Shown: in pieces, positions 46,432-57,932 of the stretch
Numbering within the stretch: position 1 is the first letter of the stretch
How the letters are laid out: every line of letters starts with the position of its first letter
NCBI GenBank assembly: GCA_029959085.1
Contig: JARWIR010000031.1
Span: 3,286,001 to 3,350,000, forward strand
Reading direction: 5' to 3'
From: Nemophila menziesii
Taxonomy: Eukaryota; Streptophyta; Magnoliopsida; Boraginales; Hydrophyllaceae
DNA: 64,000 bases
Notes under the pieces: model-generated
Databases searched by the model: none
What the model was told of the DNA's origin: nothing
Seen by the model: only the letters and a program-made list of their open reading frames with translations
Position numbers and translations under genes: made by a program

Positions 46432-48008
46432 TGATGTCTCCCTATTTGTGATGAATTAATCTAGATTGGAGACATCATTTTAGGTGTGTGTATTTATTAG
46501 GTTATATGTCGATTTTTACATGATTTATTACAATTTCCTATTTTGGTCTTAATTTGATTATTTATTATTTTAAAGCATATTGGGTTTAATTTATTTATTT
46601 AGTGTGAAGCTTTAAAGATATTTGAAAATTAATTAAATGCCGAATCAATTCTAAGAGATAAAGGAAAGAGGATATGCATGGAAATCGGAGATAAAGGAAA
46701 GAAAGGATAAGTATGGAAAGATAAAGTTGTCAAACAAATTAGAATTTCACCAGCTACGTCCATAAAAGTGATCATAACTAAAAAACGGCTGGGAATTTGG
46801 AAGAATGGTCTGAAGCAAAGTTATAGAGCTTTCCAAGATGATCATTGTCGATATAAAGAACGCGTAAATTAGAGTTGTATCAAAGAAGTTATGGCCAAAA
46901 CAAAACAACAGCAATTTATTACCTTTCCTATATTTTAGGGTTACGAATTTGAGTTGGGCTAGAAGTCCAATACTTGTCTTCCACTCCAAGAAAACATTTT
47001 AGGATTTCCTATACCCTATAAATACACCCTCTAATCAGTAGAAACACATCCTTGGCCAATCCTTAAGCCAAGAAGAAGCTTACATCAAGAGAAGAGAATT
47101 GTGGAAGGAGTTGGACACCATATCATGTCTTCCCAAGCCTTTGAATTTGTAAGTGTTTTCTTTTATTTCTTTAGTATAAACTAATTTATTTTAGCTTGAG
47201 ATTTAGCATATATGTATGAACCCTAGACTTGTTTTACATCTATCTAATTTGGGATACCTTCGTATTTAAATTGAATTCATGTTTTATTCTCTGTTTTATG
47301 TGCTTTGATTTATTGCCTGTTTTCCTTGCTAGTGCACGAGTATAGGATTACCTTAATAGTAGTTAGATGGTCACCCGGAAGGGGTGTCTAATTATAGAAA
47401 TACCACATAAATGTCTACTGTATGGTAGTAATCCTGACAAAATTTGCCTAACTAGATAATCATTAGTGTTTGATTTAATCACCAATCATCATTAAAAGGT
47501 CAGACTTACTTAGGAACCTAGTGGCGTAGAAACACCCTATTCAAATCCCCTCGTGATTGTGAGGTCACCGCCCTAGTTAGCTCTCTGGGGATAGGGAGGA
47601 ATTTAGAATCTTGGTTATTTCAATTCTACATAATTTGCCCTTACATGTTTAGAATAAACAAGGCTAGCGGGGATTACTTGCTAGTTTCTCGAGCTAAACT
47701 CTCATACTATCTTCTCTTCGTATTTAATTTTCTGTCTTTAATTTATTTAGTTTAGTTTTCTATTTAACAAAAACCAACAAAAATCTCTATAGTCTTTTAC
47801 TTTCTTGCGTATTATTTAATCTAGCTTTTATATTTGCACTTGATAATTTGCATAAGTATTCTCTAACTTTCGTAGTCTCTGAGGAACGAATCTTATTTAT
47901 CATGAAAACTCGCATACGTCCTTTAATACTTGCACTACCGTGCTAGGCTAGGGTGTCTACATTTTCACTTATTTATATCATATTTTTATCACACCCTAGT
48001 CGACACCA
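46432..48008 (+). repeat. Element A 5' LTR
   Basis: TGATGTCTCCCTATTTGTGA to CACACCCTAGTCGACACCA. 'cctataaatacaccct' (near 47,013-47,028) is a likely TATA region shared by all the LTRs here, so transcription probably starts shortly after it. Confidence 0.93.
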
Positions 48009-48014
48009 AGTTTT

Positions 48015-48032
48015 TGGCGCCACTGCCGGGGA
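48015..48032 (+). other. Element A primer-binding site (tRNA-Asp)
   Basis: TGGCGCCACTGCCGGGGA: 16 of 18 bases complementary to the tRNA-Asp(GTC) 3' end, six bases after the LTR. Confidence 0.88.
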
Positions 48033-48127
48033 CTATATCGTTAGTCCTTGTGCATTTATTTAGTGCTTTTATTTCAGTTAGTTCTATTTTACATTTTATT
48101 TTAGTTTTGTCTTTACAGGTTTCACAG

Positions 48128-49990
48128 ATGGCAAGCTCAAGGAAACTTGATCTTCCCATCTCATTCAGAGTGCAATCTAGAGGATTCCGCACTCCAGAAA
48201 TCCAAGCCGCTAAATTTCGACCAAATCCAGGCATGATAGCGCAATTTGCGAGTCATGGACAATTTAGTGGTGCTGCGCAACAAGTCCGGTACGGTATGTT
48301 CAGAAATTCATGCAGATCTATGACACTTATATCATCAAAGGCGTTACAAAGGAGTAGATGTATTACGTTATGTTCTAGTTCTTTTTGACCGGAGGTGCAA
48401 GCAATTGGTACGATTCCCAACAACCCGATGATATTCCAGATTAGGACAAAACTCCAATCAAAATTTCTAGGCCGATTCTATCCGGTCAGTAGACGCTTAC
48501 AAGATATGTTGTAGCTTGAACAGTTTATGCAAGAAGAAGGGGAAAGTGTTGGTGAAGCATGGTTACGGTTTAACGAAAAGAAGGCAAGATGTCCATTCCA
48601 TGTCTCTTCACCAGAATATATATTAACCATGTTTTATGGAGGACTCAATGACGAGTTCAAAAGAAAAGCATATTTGTTAGGAGATGGAAGTTTTGTATTA
48701 TTTGATCTTGAAGAAGCTCATACTATCTTGGAAAAAGTTTTTGAAACTGAGAGAAGTTTGCCGTTAAAATCAGAAAAACAAGAAGAGACCTCAGAATCTA
48801 TAAGGCTCAAAGAATTAAACCAATAACTCAAGGAATTACGAGAATAAGCGCGAACAGTAGTTCACGTAAATCTAGTACATACTTTACCTTCATGTCCTGG
48901 TTGTGGAGCAAGGAATCATTCATGGGAGAAGTGTATCAATAATCCAGCTTCGATTTCCTTTGTATCTTATCAAATAAACCGTTATCCTAAAGGTTATCAT
49001 CATCATCAAGGAAATTACGCTAATTACCAGTCCCCCACAGAATCAAAATTGGGTCAGAAATAAAGAGACTTATCATCAACCTCGACCTCAATCTTACTAT
49101 CCACCACAACCTATATATTAAGAAGCGCCAATTTATACAGAAGCTTATCAAGAACCACCTCAATATTCAATGCAACAAGCTACACAAGAGCAACCTTTGA
49201 GTTTGGATTCGAGTATGGCTAAGATGATGAAACTAGTTGAAGAAAATATGAAGATGAGCCAGCAAAGACTCCAAACCCAATCCAAGGTAATCAAGAATCT
49301 CGAGCATACACTGTCACAAATGGAGAGTACACTTCAAAAAAGGCCAAAAGGGCAACTTTCAAGTGATACGACTGCTCCTCAAGATGATGCTTGTCATGCG
49401 GTTGAATTAAGAAGTGGAAAACAATTACCTCCGCCTAGAGTAGAAGAAACAGAACCAACCTCTATTCTTGAAAAAGAGGTTGATGAAACAGTAGAAGACA
49501 AGGTCGAAGAGGTAATTGAACCGAAGAGCGTCGTAGAGAAGACACCAGAAACGAAGAAAAGCTTAGTGGTAAACAATACACATCCTCCTCCACTATACCC
49601 ATCACGTGTCAAAAACAAGAACAATGAAGAAGAATTCAAGAAGTTCCTTGACATGGTGAGCAAGTTAGGTATTAACATACCGTTTGTAGAAGCTCTCAAG
49701 AGAATGCCGAAATATCTTAAATTCATGAAGGACATTCTCTCTAACAAACGAAGCTTAGAAATTGAGGAGATGAATGGATTGTCAGAGGAGTGTAGTGCTA
49801 CATATCAAATAAGTTACCACCAGACGCACGTACACCCAAGAACTCCTGTATGGGACCATACATGGCTACAAATAATAGATCTGAGAAGTTCGTGGGAGTG
49901 AAAGGCAAGGGATTCAAATTTCACGTGCCAAATATTAATAAATTTACTCATTGCTGGGGAGCTGATGTTCATACTCAAAGACGTTAAACA
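48128..49990 (+). pseudogene. Element A gag joined to a short integrase-tail-like end
   Basis: Starts MASSRKLDLPISFRVQSRGF. A frame shift near 48,300 and TAG or TAA stops near 48,440, 48,510 and 48,825 break the capsid part (FMQEEGESVGEAWLRF, CPFHVSSPEYILTMFYGGL). The knuckle CPGCGARNHSWEKC (CX2CX4HX4C, about 48,900) is intact. 49,170-49,800 is open: a coiled-coil-like Met/Gln/Lys stretch, HAVELRSGKQLPPPR, acidic repeats, then FKKFLDMVSKLGINIPFVEAL. After one more shift the reading goes KLPP, MGPYMATNNRS, FKFHVPNINKFTHCWG and stops at 49,984-49,986. Compared with B, the protease is gone and the GPY/F-like tail follows almost directly. Confidence 0.8.
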
Positions 49991-50159
49991 TAAGTGCTCT
50001 TGGGAGACACCCCTTGTTTCAATTGCTTTCTAGTTAGTTTTATGTTTTGTAGTAATTCTAAGTTAGTGTTTACAAGCTAATAGGAGAGAAAGGTTGTGTG
50101 TTACAAGTGCAGGATTGAGTTTGGGGTAAAAATAAAGGATAAATTGTGCTAACCAGCAG

Positions 50160-50490
50160 CTTGAAGCGGTTTACCGCACCTTAGCTGCGGTGCACCGCAG
50201 GTCCAAACCGTGGCGACGGTTTTTCACCAAGGTATATTGTCGAGACACGATACGGAAAACCATATCGAGAATTTGCACCTACGGGTTTTTCCAGCACGGG
50301 TCCGGTGTACTGCAAGGTATGTCCGGTGCACCGCAAGGAGAAAACTGTGGCGACGGTTTTCCAATACGGTTATTTGCCGAGAAGACCCATTAAAAATCGT
50401 TGCGGCTCTTTGCGCCCACGATTTTGGTCAAAGTTTACGTGCGGTATACCGCACCAGATGTCCTGTGCACCGCACCGAGGCGGTTTGTGA
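50160..50490. repeat. Cluster of GCGGTNNACCGC palindromes (element A)
   Basis: gcggtttaccgc (50,166), gcggtgcaccgc (50,187), ccggtgtactgc (50,301), ccggtgcaccgc (50,323), gcggtataccgc (50,441) and a partial copy at 50,465. 'aaccgtggcgacggtttt' and a close variant also occur twice (50,207 and 50,345). A GC-rich island in the same relative place as the cluster in B. Confidence 0.75.
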
Positions 50491-50862
50491 AGAGTTTGTT
50501 ACCATATCAACTTCTTACCATAGAAAATCATAACCTAGCCTCTCCAACACGAATTTTTCAGACCCAAACCTTATAAAACACCTTGAAGCTTGATTAAACC
50601 TCCACAACAAACACAAACAACAAATATTTCCTCCATCCTCCATAATCACATATTCTTCATCAAAATCATTATACTACACCGTAAAACACCATCAAAGATC
50701 ATCAAGGTATTAAGAATTTTTCCAAGAACAATCACATAAAATTTCTTCTATCATTAATAATTATTCATCCAAGCTAGAAACTCAAGCCACACCAATCTTT
50801 CTTAACTTTATCCTATACTTGGTGTAACTTGAGTTGTCGATTAATCAGAGGTGACAAACTGA

Positions 50863-51198
50863 ACGGATGCTCTGGATTATAAGAGGAAGTGTTCAATCTT
50901 AGGGAAGAATAAGAATTTGCCTGGAGCCACAATTGAAAAGGCCATTGACCTTGATGAGCCTATTGAAAAGAAACCAAAGATAGAGGCACCAGCACAACCA
51001 CTACGAAAGAGATTAACAGCCAGAATGAGTGTACCACCAAGGCTTAAAACAAAGATACCAATCCAAGATCAAGGTTTTTCTTCATATCCTAATAATTCAT
51101 GCATGCCACCAGAATGGGCGATCAAATTACAAGATGATATTACTTATTTGAAGAATGAATTTGCTGCATGCTGGCAGAAAATTGCAAAGATTAATTAG
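50863..51198 (+). pseudogene. Element A small basic 3' ORF
   Basis: Open from 50,863 to a TAG at 51,196-51,198 but with no ATG near its start; the frame continues beyond the stop with an acidic Ser-rich end (NYSSSSSEVELLDLYG). The middle is basic and proline-rich (EKKPKIEAPAQPLRKRL, then PPRLKTKIPIQDQG) and a short helix follows (WAIKLQDDITYLKNEFAACW). It corresponds in place to 44,554-44,910 of B. Function unknown. Confidence 0.4.
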
Positions 51199-51369
51199 GT
51201 ATTAGATGAAGTAACTGAGAACTTGGATATTGATAATTATTCTTCTTCCTCTTCGGAGGTTGAATTGCTAGATCTTTATGGCCAGGTACCCAGTTCTAAT
51301 TTCTCTTCTTAGTTGCTTGTATGCATTAGGTAGTTTAGTTTAGTTTAATTTTAAATTTTATTGCTTTAT

Positions 51370-52854
51370 TGAGTCTTGTACGCGGCTTCCCGGCTCTAGC
51401 GCCGTTTTTCGAGTCTTGGGGACACGACTCACTTTTGAGTTGGGGGTGGGGATTCGTTGTCCTTATCTTCCTTTTTGTTTTTGCATAAAATTTAATTTTT
51501 TAGGTTTGAATTGGCATAGAATATATTGAATGTACCTATTGAGCATGATTTAATTAAGTTAATGATAGTAAGTAGTATGTTTTTGAAAGATGTCACAAAT
51601 ATGTTTAGTATGCATGTATGAAAACAGGAAATAAAAGATAGAAAAGCTAATGAGCAATGCTAAGAAATCAAGTTGAAACTTAGGGAGAGTTATTTGGTGT
51701 GCAGAACGTGAGGTTTGAAAGTAGTTGAAAACCCGCTTATCTATGAACTAATAGTGAAAAAGTAACAAAATCTGGTACTTAGAAAAGTGAATAAGGCAGT
51801 TATTTCATATTGAAGCCACTTGAAGCCTTTTTAGCTTTCTCACCCTTTTATTTGATTATATTATTATTTATCTGTCTTAGCCCCTCTGAGCCTTTCTAAA
51901 TCCTTTTATTTAACCACATTATAAGTAATACCCCTTAGTTTAAAGGACTTATCCATATGACCCGTACTCGAATCGCAAAACCCTAGACAAGTCGTTTTTA
52001 GACCTTGAGTTTGGGGTGGTGGGTTTCATCATTAGGGAACATTGGGTTTGGGAAATTGTAATTGTGATATTATTGATGATGAAAAAGTTATTATTGTAAC
52101 CCTTTGCCGGGGTAATAGTAAATGAAAAAAGCTGAAAAGCATGAATTGAAAAAAATAATTATGAGAAAAATAGCATGATATCTCAACATCAAAAAGAGAG
52201 TCATAACTATACAAAACAAAAAAATAAATATGAAATTTCTTTTTAATTTTAGGACTGGCAAAGTGGAATTTATTATATCATCATGAATTTTTTTTACTTG
52301 GGTTATGGGGGATGCAAATCAAAAGCATCAAAAACTGGGTTGAGTGAGAACATCTTTGAGTGGAAACTCAAGCTCTAGGGCGATTCGTTGATGGAATGTG
52401 AGGAGAGAGCCAAAAGCTCACATTTCATTATCCAAATATACCACACCGTCCCTAAGCCCCATTATAACCATAAAGACCTTAGGATTTCTAACTACTTGGT
52501 GGAGAAACGATGGAGCTATTAGGTTGTAGGTAAGTGGACCATTGGATGGAATATTAGGGCCTATGAAAAACCTATAGCCATTACATGAACTGAGGTGAAA
52601 ACCCCTCCTTCTTGCATTGCAAAATTAATCTGGACTTGAATTTATAGATTGTTGATTATGTGTATATTAAGCATACGTGTGTATTATTTATATAGCATTA
52701 TTGCATGAGACGTTTTAGATATTATGCTTTAGGACCATTCATTGTGTTCTATTCTTCTTCTCCTCCTACTTCTTCTTCTCTGTTTATTATTTGACTACCC
52801 TACTGTTCTTTATTTTTATTGTATCGGGACGATACAACTTTGACTTGGGGGTCT
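51370..52854 (+). other. Element A conserved 3' non-coding block with hairpin
   Basis: Sense-strand version of the block found in B, D and E, ending in the polypurine tract. The hairpin at 51,411-51,430 reads GAGTCTTG-GGGA-CACGACTC (one mismatch). Confidence 0.8.
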
Positions 52855-54427
52855 TGATATCTCCCTATTTGTGATGAATTAATCTAGTTTGGAGACATCA
52901 TTTTGTTGTATTTATTAAGTTATAGGTTGATTTTTACATGATTTATTACAATTTCTGATTTCTGGTCTTAATTTGATTATTTATTATTTTTAGAGCATAT
53001 TGGGTTTAATTTATTTATTTAGTGTAAAGCTTTAAAGATATATGGAAATTAATTAAATGTCAAATCAATTCTAAGAGATAAAAGACAGAGGATATGCATG
53101 GAAATCAGAGATAAAGGAAAGAAAGGATAAATATGGAAAGATAAAGTTGTCAAATAAATCTCAATTTCACCAGCTACATCCATAAAAGTGATCATAAAAA
53201 AATATGGCTGGGAATTTGGAAGAATAGTACGAAAAAAAGTTATACAGCTTTCCAAGACGATCAGTTTCGATATAAAGAACACGTAAATCGGAGTTGTATC
53301 GAAGAAGTTACGGCCAAAACAAAACAGCAACAGTTTATAACATTTCCTATATTTTAGGGTTACAATTTTGAGTTGGGCTAGAAGTCCAATACTTGTCTTC
53401 CACTCCAAGAAAACGTTTTAGGGTTTCCTATATCCTATAAATACACCCTCTAATCAGTAGAAACACATCCTTGGCCAATCCTTAAGCCAAGAAGAAGCTT
53501 ACATTAAGAGAAGAAAGGTCCGGAAGAAGTTGGACATCATATCATGTCTTCACAAGCTTTCGAATTTGTAATTGTTTTCTTTTATTTCTTTAGAATGAAC
53601 TAATTTATTTTAGCATAGGATTTAGCATATATGTATGGACCCTAGACTTGTTTTACATCTATCTAATTTGGGATACCTTCGTATTTAAATAGAATTCATG
53701 TTTTATTCTCTGTTTTATGTGCTTTGATTGATTTCCTGTTTTCCTTGCTAGTGCACAAGTATAGGACTACCTTAATAGTAGTTAGATGGTCACCCGGAAG
53801 GGGTGTCTAATTATTGAAACACCACATAAACGTCTAGTGTACGGTAGTAATCCTGGCAAGATTTGCCTAACTAGATGATCATTAGGGTTTGATTTAATCA
53901 CCAATCATCATTAGAAGGCCAGCCTTACTTAGGAACCTAGTGGCGTAGGAACACCCTATTTAAGTCCCCTTGTGATTGTGAGGTCGCCGCCCTAGTTCTC
54001 TCTCCGGGGATAGGGTGGAATTTAGAATCCTGGTTATTGCAATTCTACATAATTCACCCTTACATGTTTAGAATAAACAAGGCTAGTGGGGATTACTTGC
54101 TAGTTTCTCAACCTAAACTCTCATACTATCTTCTCTTCGTATTTTATTTTCTGTCTTTAATTTATTTAGTTTAATTTTCTATTTACAAAAAACCAACAAA
54201 AATCTCTTCAGTCTTTTACTTTCTTGCGTATTATTTAATCTAGCTTTTATATTTGCACGTGATAATTTGCATAAGTTCTCTCTAACTTTCATAGTCTCTG
54301 AGGAACGAATCTTATTTATAATTAAAACTTGCATACGTCCTGTAATACTTGCAGTACCGTGCTAGGCTAGGGTGTCTATTTTTGCACTTATTTATATCAT
54401 ATTTTTATCACACCCTAGTCGACACCA
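52855..54427 (+). repeat. Element A 3' LTR
   Basis: Partner of 46,432-48,008. It starts TGATATCTCCC (one change in the terminal block) and ends CTAGTCGACACCA, followed by the TSD copy atacc. Confidence 0.93.
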
Positions 54428-56037
54428 ATACCACCTATCTTGATTGGGAGGTTAATACTTCCAGGATCTTTAAGCTTCGGTGGTAATCTTAGCTGAACTT
54501 GTGCTGATATCCCTTCATTGAGTGTCACAGACTTGTTTCTTGTGAACCTCTCTTTATTGGAGAGTGCCTCCATAAAGAATCGATCATAGTCTCGCTTTCC
54601 TTCCGTAGCTTCGAGTAGAGGGATGTTGATTTTCACTTGTTTTAACGTCTCCATACACCTCTCTTGTGCATCCTTCGGATAAGCGGGTTTTACGGGAGAA
54701 TAGCAATGTAGGGGTGATCGTCTTACTCTACTTTTCTCTTCCGTTCTTGATGCCTCAGTCATGTTTGACTTCTTAATCTCATCGTGTTCAATCTCTTCAA
54801 CCCAATCTTCAACAATTATCTCATCTAAGTTCATCCTATCTACGTTTGACTTGGTTGGTGGAACCTCCATGTTACTCGATGGAGATGGTAGTGATTCTTT
54901 CATCTTTTCAGCTTAAAGACTAAAAGTCTTAACCTTGTTGTCAACTTATTGGATATTCTTCATGTTAAAATTTCTACTTTGGGTCAATTGAAAGAGCTGA
55001 GGTTACATTTGTTCTATGAATATAGTGAGCTGCATCACAATTATCTCTAAAATATGATTATGTTGTTTCATATCTTAATTCTGTTGCTGCAGGCTTTGCA
55101 CTACTGATGCATCGATCACTGACTCAAGTATGCTCATATTGTCCTTCGAGAATTTGATGAATTGACTAATAGTCTCTTTTAAGACAATGATATCTTCTTG
55201 AGGACGTGATGGAGCTTGACTTCCATTGTACGCATAGTAGCCATGTGGTTGATTAGCTTGATTTTCATAGGCTTGTTCATGCAGATATAACTGTTGAGGG
55301 GGCTCTTGGATGCTTTTCTCAACTGTTATTGCGATTTGTTGTACTTGATCTTGCAAGCTTGAAAACCTCGCCTTTGTATCAATATTAGTGGTAGGAGTTT
55401 GTGATTGTGGCCAACTCATGTCGGTTTCGATAATTCTTTCCATACCACTATTTGCTACTTTCGGATCCATAGAGACAAAACTACCACGACCCATATCGTC
55501 TACTCTCAGCCTTGACAATTTATTGAGTCCATTATTGAACATGGATTATTTTAATTCTGGCGTATATCCATGTAGTGGACATCTTGCTAACTTCTTTTGA
55601 AATCTCGTCCATGCCTCGCCAACACTCTCTTTGGCTTCTTGTAAGAAATTCATAAGCTCCAAGTGTTCCTTTACTCGCATACTTGTAGGATAAAATTGAT
55701 CAAGGAATATTGCTTGAAGCTTGTCCCGATTTGTTATTAGCTCGGGAGGTTGATCATCTAACCAATCGCTTGCTTTCCGGGTCAAGAAAAATTGAAGCAT
55801 TAAATAATACATCTATTCTTGTGTAACACCTTCAGTAATGTAGGCATCACAGAATTGCATCAATTTCTGAACAGAGTAGACCAGATCTTAATGTGTATCA
55901 CCACTATATTTCCCATAACTCGCGAATTGATTAATTAAGTCAGGATCGGGCTTGAATCGAACAGCTTGAATAACTGGAGAGCGAATGTCAATGGGCTTTA
56001 CTCGGAATGGACCAGGAAAACCTAGTTCTAACCGTTG
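54415..56037 (-). pseudogene. Element B gag (broken by stops and by C)
   Basis: The ATG lies at 57,806-57,804, cut from the rest by solo LTR C after two codons. The body reads GFPGPFRVKPIDIRS, then LMLQFFLTRKASDWLDDQP, FYPTSMRVKEHLELMNF and AWTRFQKKLARCPLHG (capsid core, open 55,812-55,546). Next come an LSRLRVDDMGRGSFVSMDP-type segment (55,542-55,075) and an acidic, proline-containing stretch (54,903-54,415) that ends in LRLPPKLKDPGSINLPIKIG, the start of the protease region. No CCHC knuckle was found. It is clearly related to A and E gag in the capsid part but much diverged elsewhere. Confidence 0.8.
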
Positions 56038-56042
56038 ATTAG

Positions 56043-57797
56043 TGATGTCTCCCTATTTGTTCTAATTCTTAGCCCATTGGAGACATCCTTTTAGGTGAAT
56101 AAATGACTTATTTGATAGACTTTTAGGCTTAATTGATCATATTGCACTTTCTCCCCTTGGAAATTAACTATTTGCAGAATCTGAGCTTTTGTGCGTAAAT
56201 TTGATTGTTTTAAATGCAAAGTTAATTGGTTCTTGAATTTCTAGAAAGACCAATCCAAGGAGAGAAAGTAAGAATAGAGTCTTAGTGTATTTTAGAGTGT
56301 TAGGAAATGATTTCTAGTCGAGTTTCTATTTTTAGAGTACACTTTCCTATTTCGATTTCTTGATTTATTGATTTATTCTTTTTAAGCATATGCGGTTTAA
56401 TTGTTTTATTTAATGTGAAGCTTGTAAAGATAAATGGTAATTACTTAGAGGCCAAGTCAAGATAAGGATGAAAGGAAAGAAAATTTACATGGAAATAAGA
56501 AGATTTAGGAAAGATTTATTCAAAGGAGGAAAAGATAAAGCTGCCTTTTGAAATCTGAAAATCCAGCCACGTTTTAGAGATTAAATCATAATAAAAGATT
56601 GGCATTGATTCTGGATGAATGGTCTGCACCAATAGAAAGAGCTTTCCAAGACAAGCAGTTTCATATATTGGAACTTCTCAAACGGATAAGTATTGAAAAA
56701 AATATGACCAAATCAAATCAGCAGAATCTTATCTTTTAGAGCTACGAATTTAAGAGTCTTTGCCTTGTCTTCCACTCCAAGTAATTCGACTTAGGGCTTG
56801 CTAACACCTATAAATACACCCCTTAGACCTCATAATTCAGTACCTCTCATAATTCATTCAATATATACATCCTTAGAGAGAGCGTCAAGAGGCAGAAGCA
56901 AGAGCAGAAGCTGGAGACTGTCTATATCTCCAACAACAGTTCAAGCCAATTCCTCTATCTAGGTTCTTATTTTATTTCTGTTATTAGGAACATGTATAGT
57001 ATTATTTCTTTATTATTTTTACTTTCAATATGAGCTAAACCTTAATTACTTGAGAATCGCAATAAAGGGATGAACCCTAATTAATTTAATTTATGTTTTG
57101 AATTTGGGATTGCATGATTTAAATAGGATTGAGTTTTATATATTGGTTATTACTTTGTTTTTATTACTAATTCTTTTCCGCGCAACTAGAATTAGCTGTT
57201 AGTATTTGGGCTATTCACTTTAGTGGCGAAGTGATCATCCGACATGGGGGTTTGAATACAGATCTAGGTAATACCCGTGTAATGTCCGTTATTGACTGAC
57301 AGGCTTAACTAGTTACATAGCCAAATAGGTAAAATCTTATCATCCGAAAAGCCATATTCGACCATGCAGGTGTTTATGATACTTTAAGATAGCTTCTAGG
57401 TCCACCCGACAGGGGGCTAGGAGATATTAGAGTCCCGACTAATATTATAATTCCAATTCTACCCTTAAACATAGCATAGATTATATTGATTAAGTGGATT
57501 CCTTGCGAGACTCAAGTATAGCTCATATCTGCATCTTAGTCCTTTAGTATTTATTTTCAGTTATTTATTTTCTTGCAGTCTTAGGATTAATATAAAAAAC
57601 CAAATAAATATATTTTATCTTTTAGTTTCTGTATTTGCAATTACTACTATTTATCTGTTGAACACTTGGGTTATACCAGTCCAATCCCTGAGAACGAATC
57701 CGACTTATCGGAGTATTACTTGGACAACCGTACACTTGCGGTATTGTGGTTCCTTTTATTTATCGCACTTTATTTTATAACACCCCAGGACCCACCA
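56043..57797 (+). mobile_element. Solo LTR C (1,755 bp) in the gag start of B
   Basis: TGATGTCTCCCTATTTG to CACCCCAGGACCCACCA, flanked by attag on both sides (56,038-56,042 and 57,798-57,802). It is opposite in orientation to B. It belongs to the same family as the element D LTR (shared 'ctattcacttta', 'aagtgatcat' and 'gactgaca' landmarks). There is no internal region, so it arose by LTR-LTR recombination. Confidence 0.92.
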
Positions 57798-57907
57798 ATT
57801 AGCCATTTAAAACCTGAAAAAGACAAAAATAAAAAGAAACGCGTAAAACTGAAAACAAATAAAAACTTCTACACTGAATAAACACAAATAGAAAACTTAA
57901 AGATAAA

Positions 57908-57925
57908 TCCCTAGCAACGGCGCCA
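57908..57925 (-). other. Element B primer-binding site (tRNA-Asp)
   Basis: Minus strand TGGCGCCGTTGCTAGGGA, two mismatches to the tRNA-Asp(GTC) complement. Confidence 0.85.
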
Positions 57926-57932
57926 AAACCTT

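Larger units (their letters stand above)
46432..54427 (+). mobile_element. Element A: non-autonomous Athila-like retrotransposon nested in B
   Basis: 8.0 kb in plus orientation with 5' LTR 46,432-48,008, 3' LTR 52,855-54,427, a tRNA-Asp primer site at 48,015-48,032 and a polypurine tract (gacttgggggtct) before the 3' LTR. It splits the gag-protease frame of B. Removing A and one 5-bp duplication puts the two parts of B in one phase. It carries a broken gag, a short integrase-tail-like end, a small 3' ORF and the conserved 3' block. Protease, RT and integrase core are absent. Confidence 0.93.

Noticed and set aside
50190..50533. Three overlapping Arg/His/Cys-rich ORFs in the palindrome island of A
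   Set aside because: Produced by the repeated GCGGTNNACCGC sequence; no frame is favoured.
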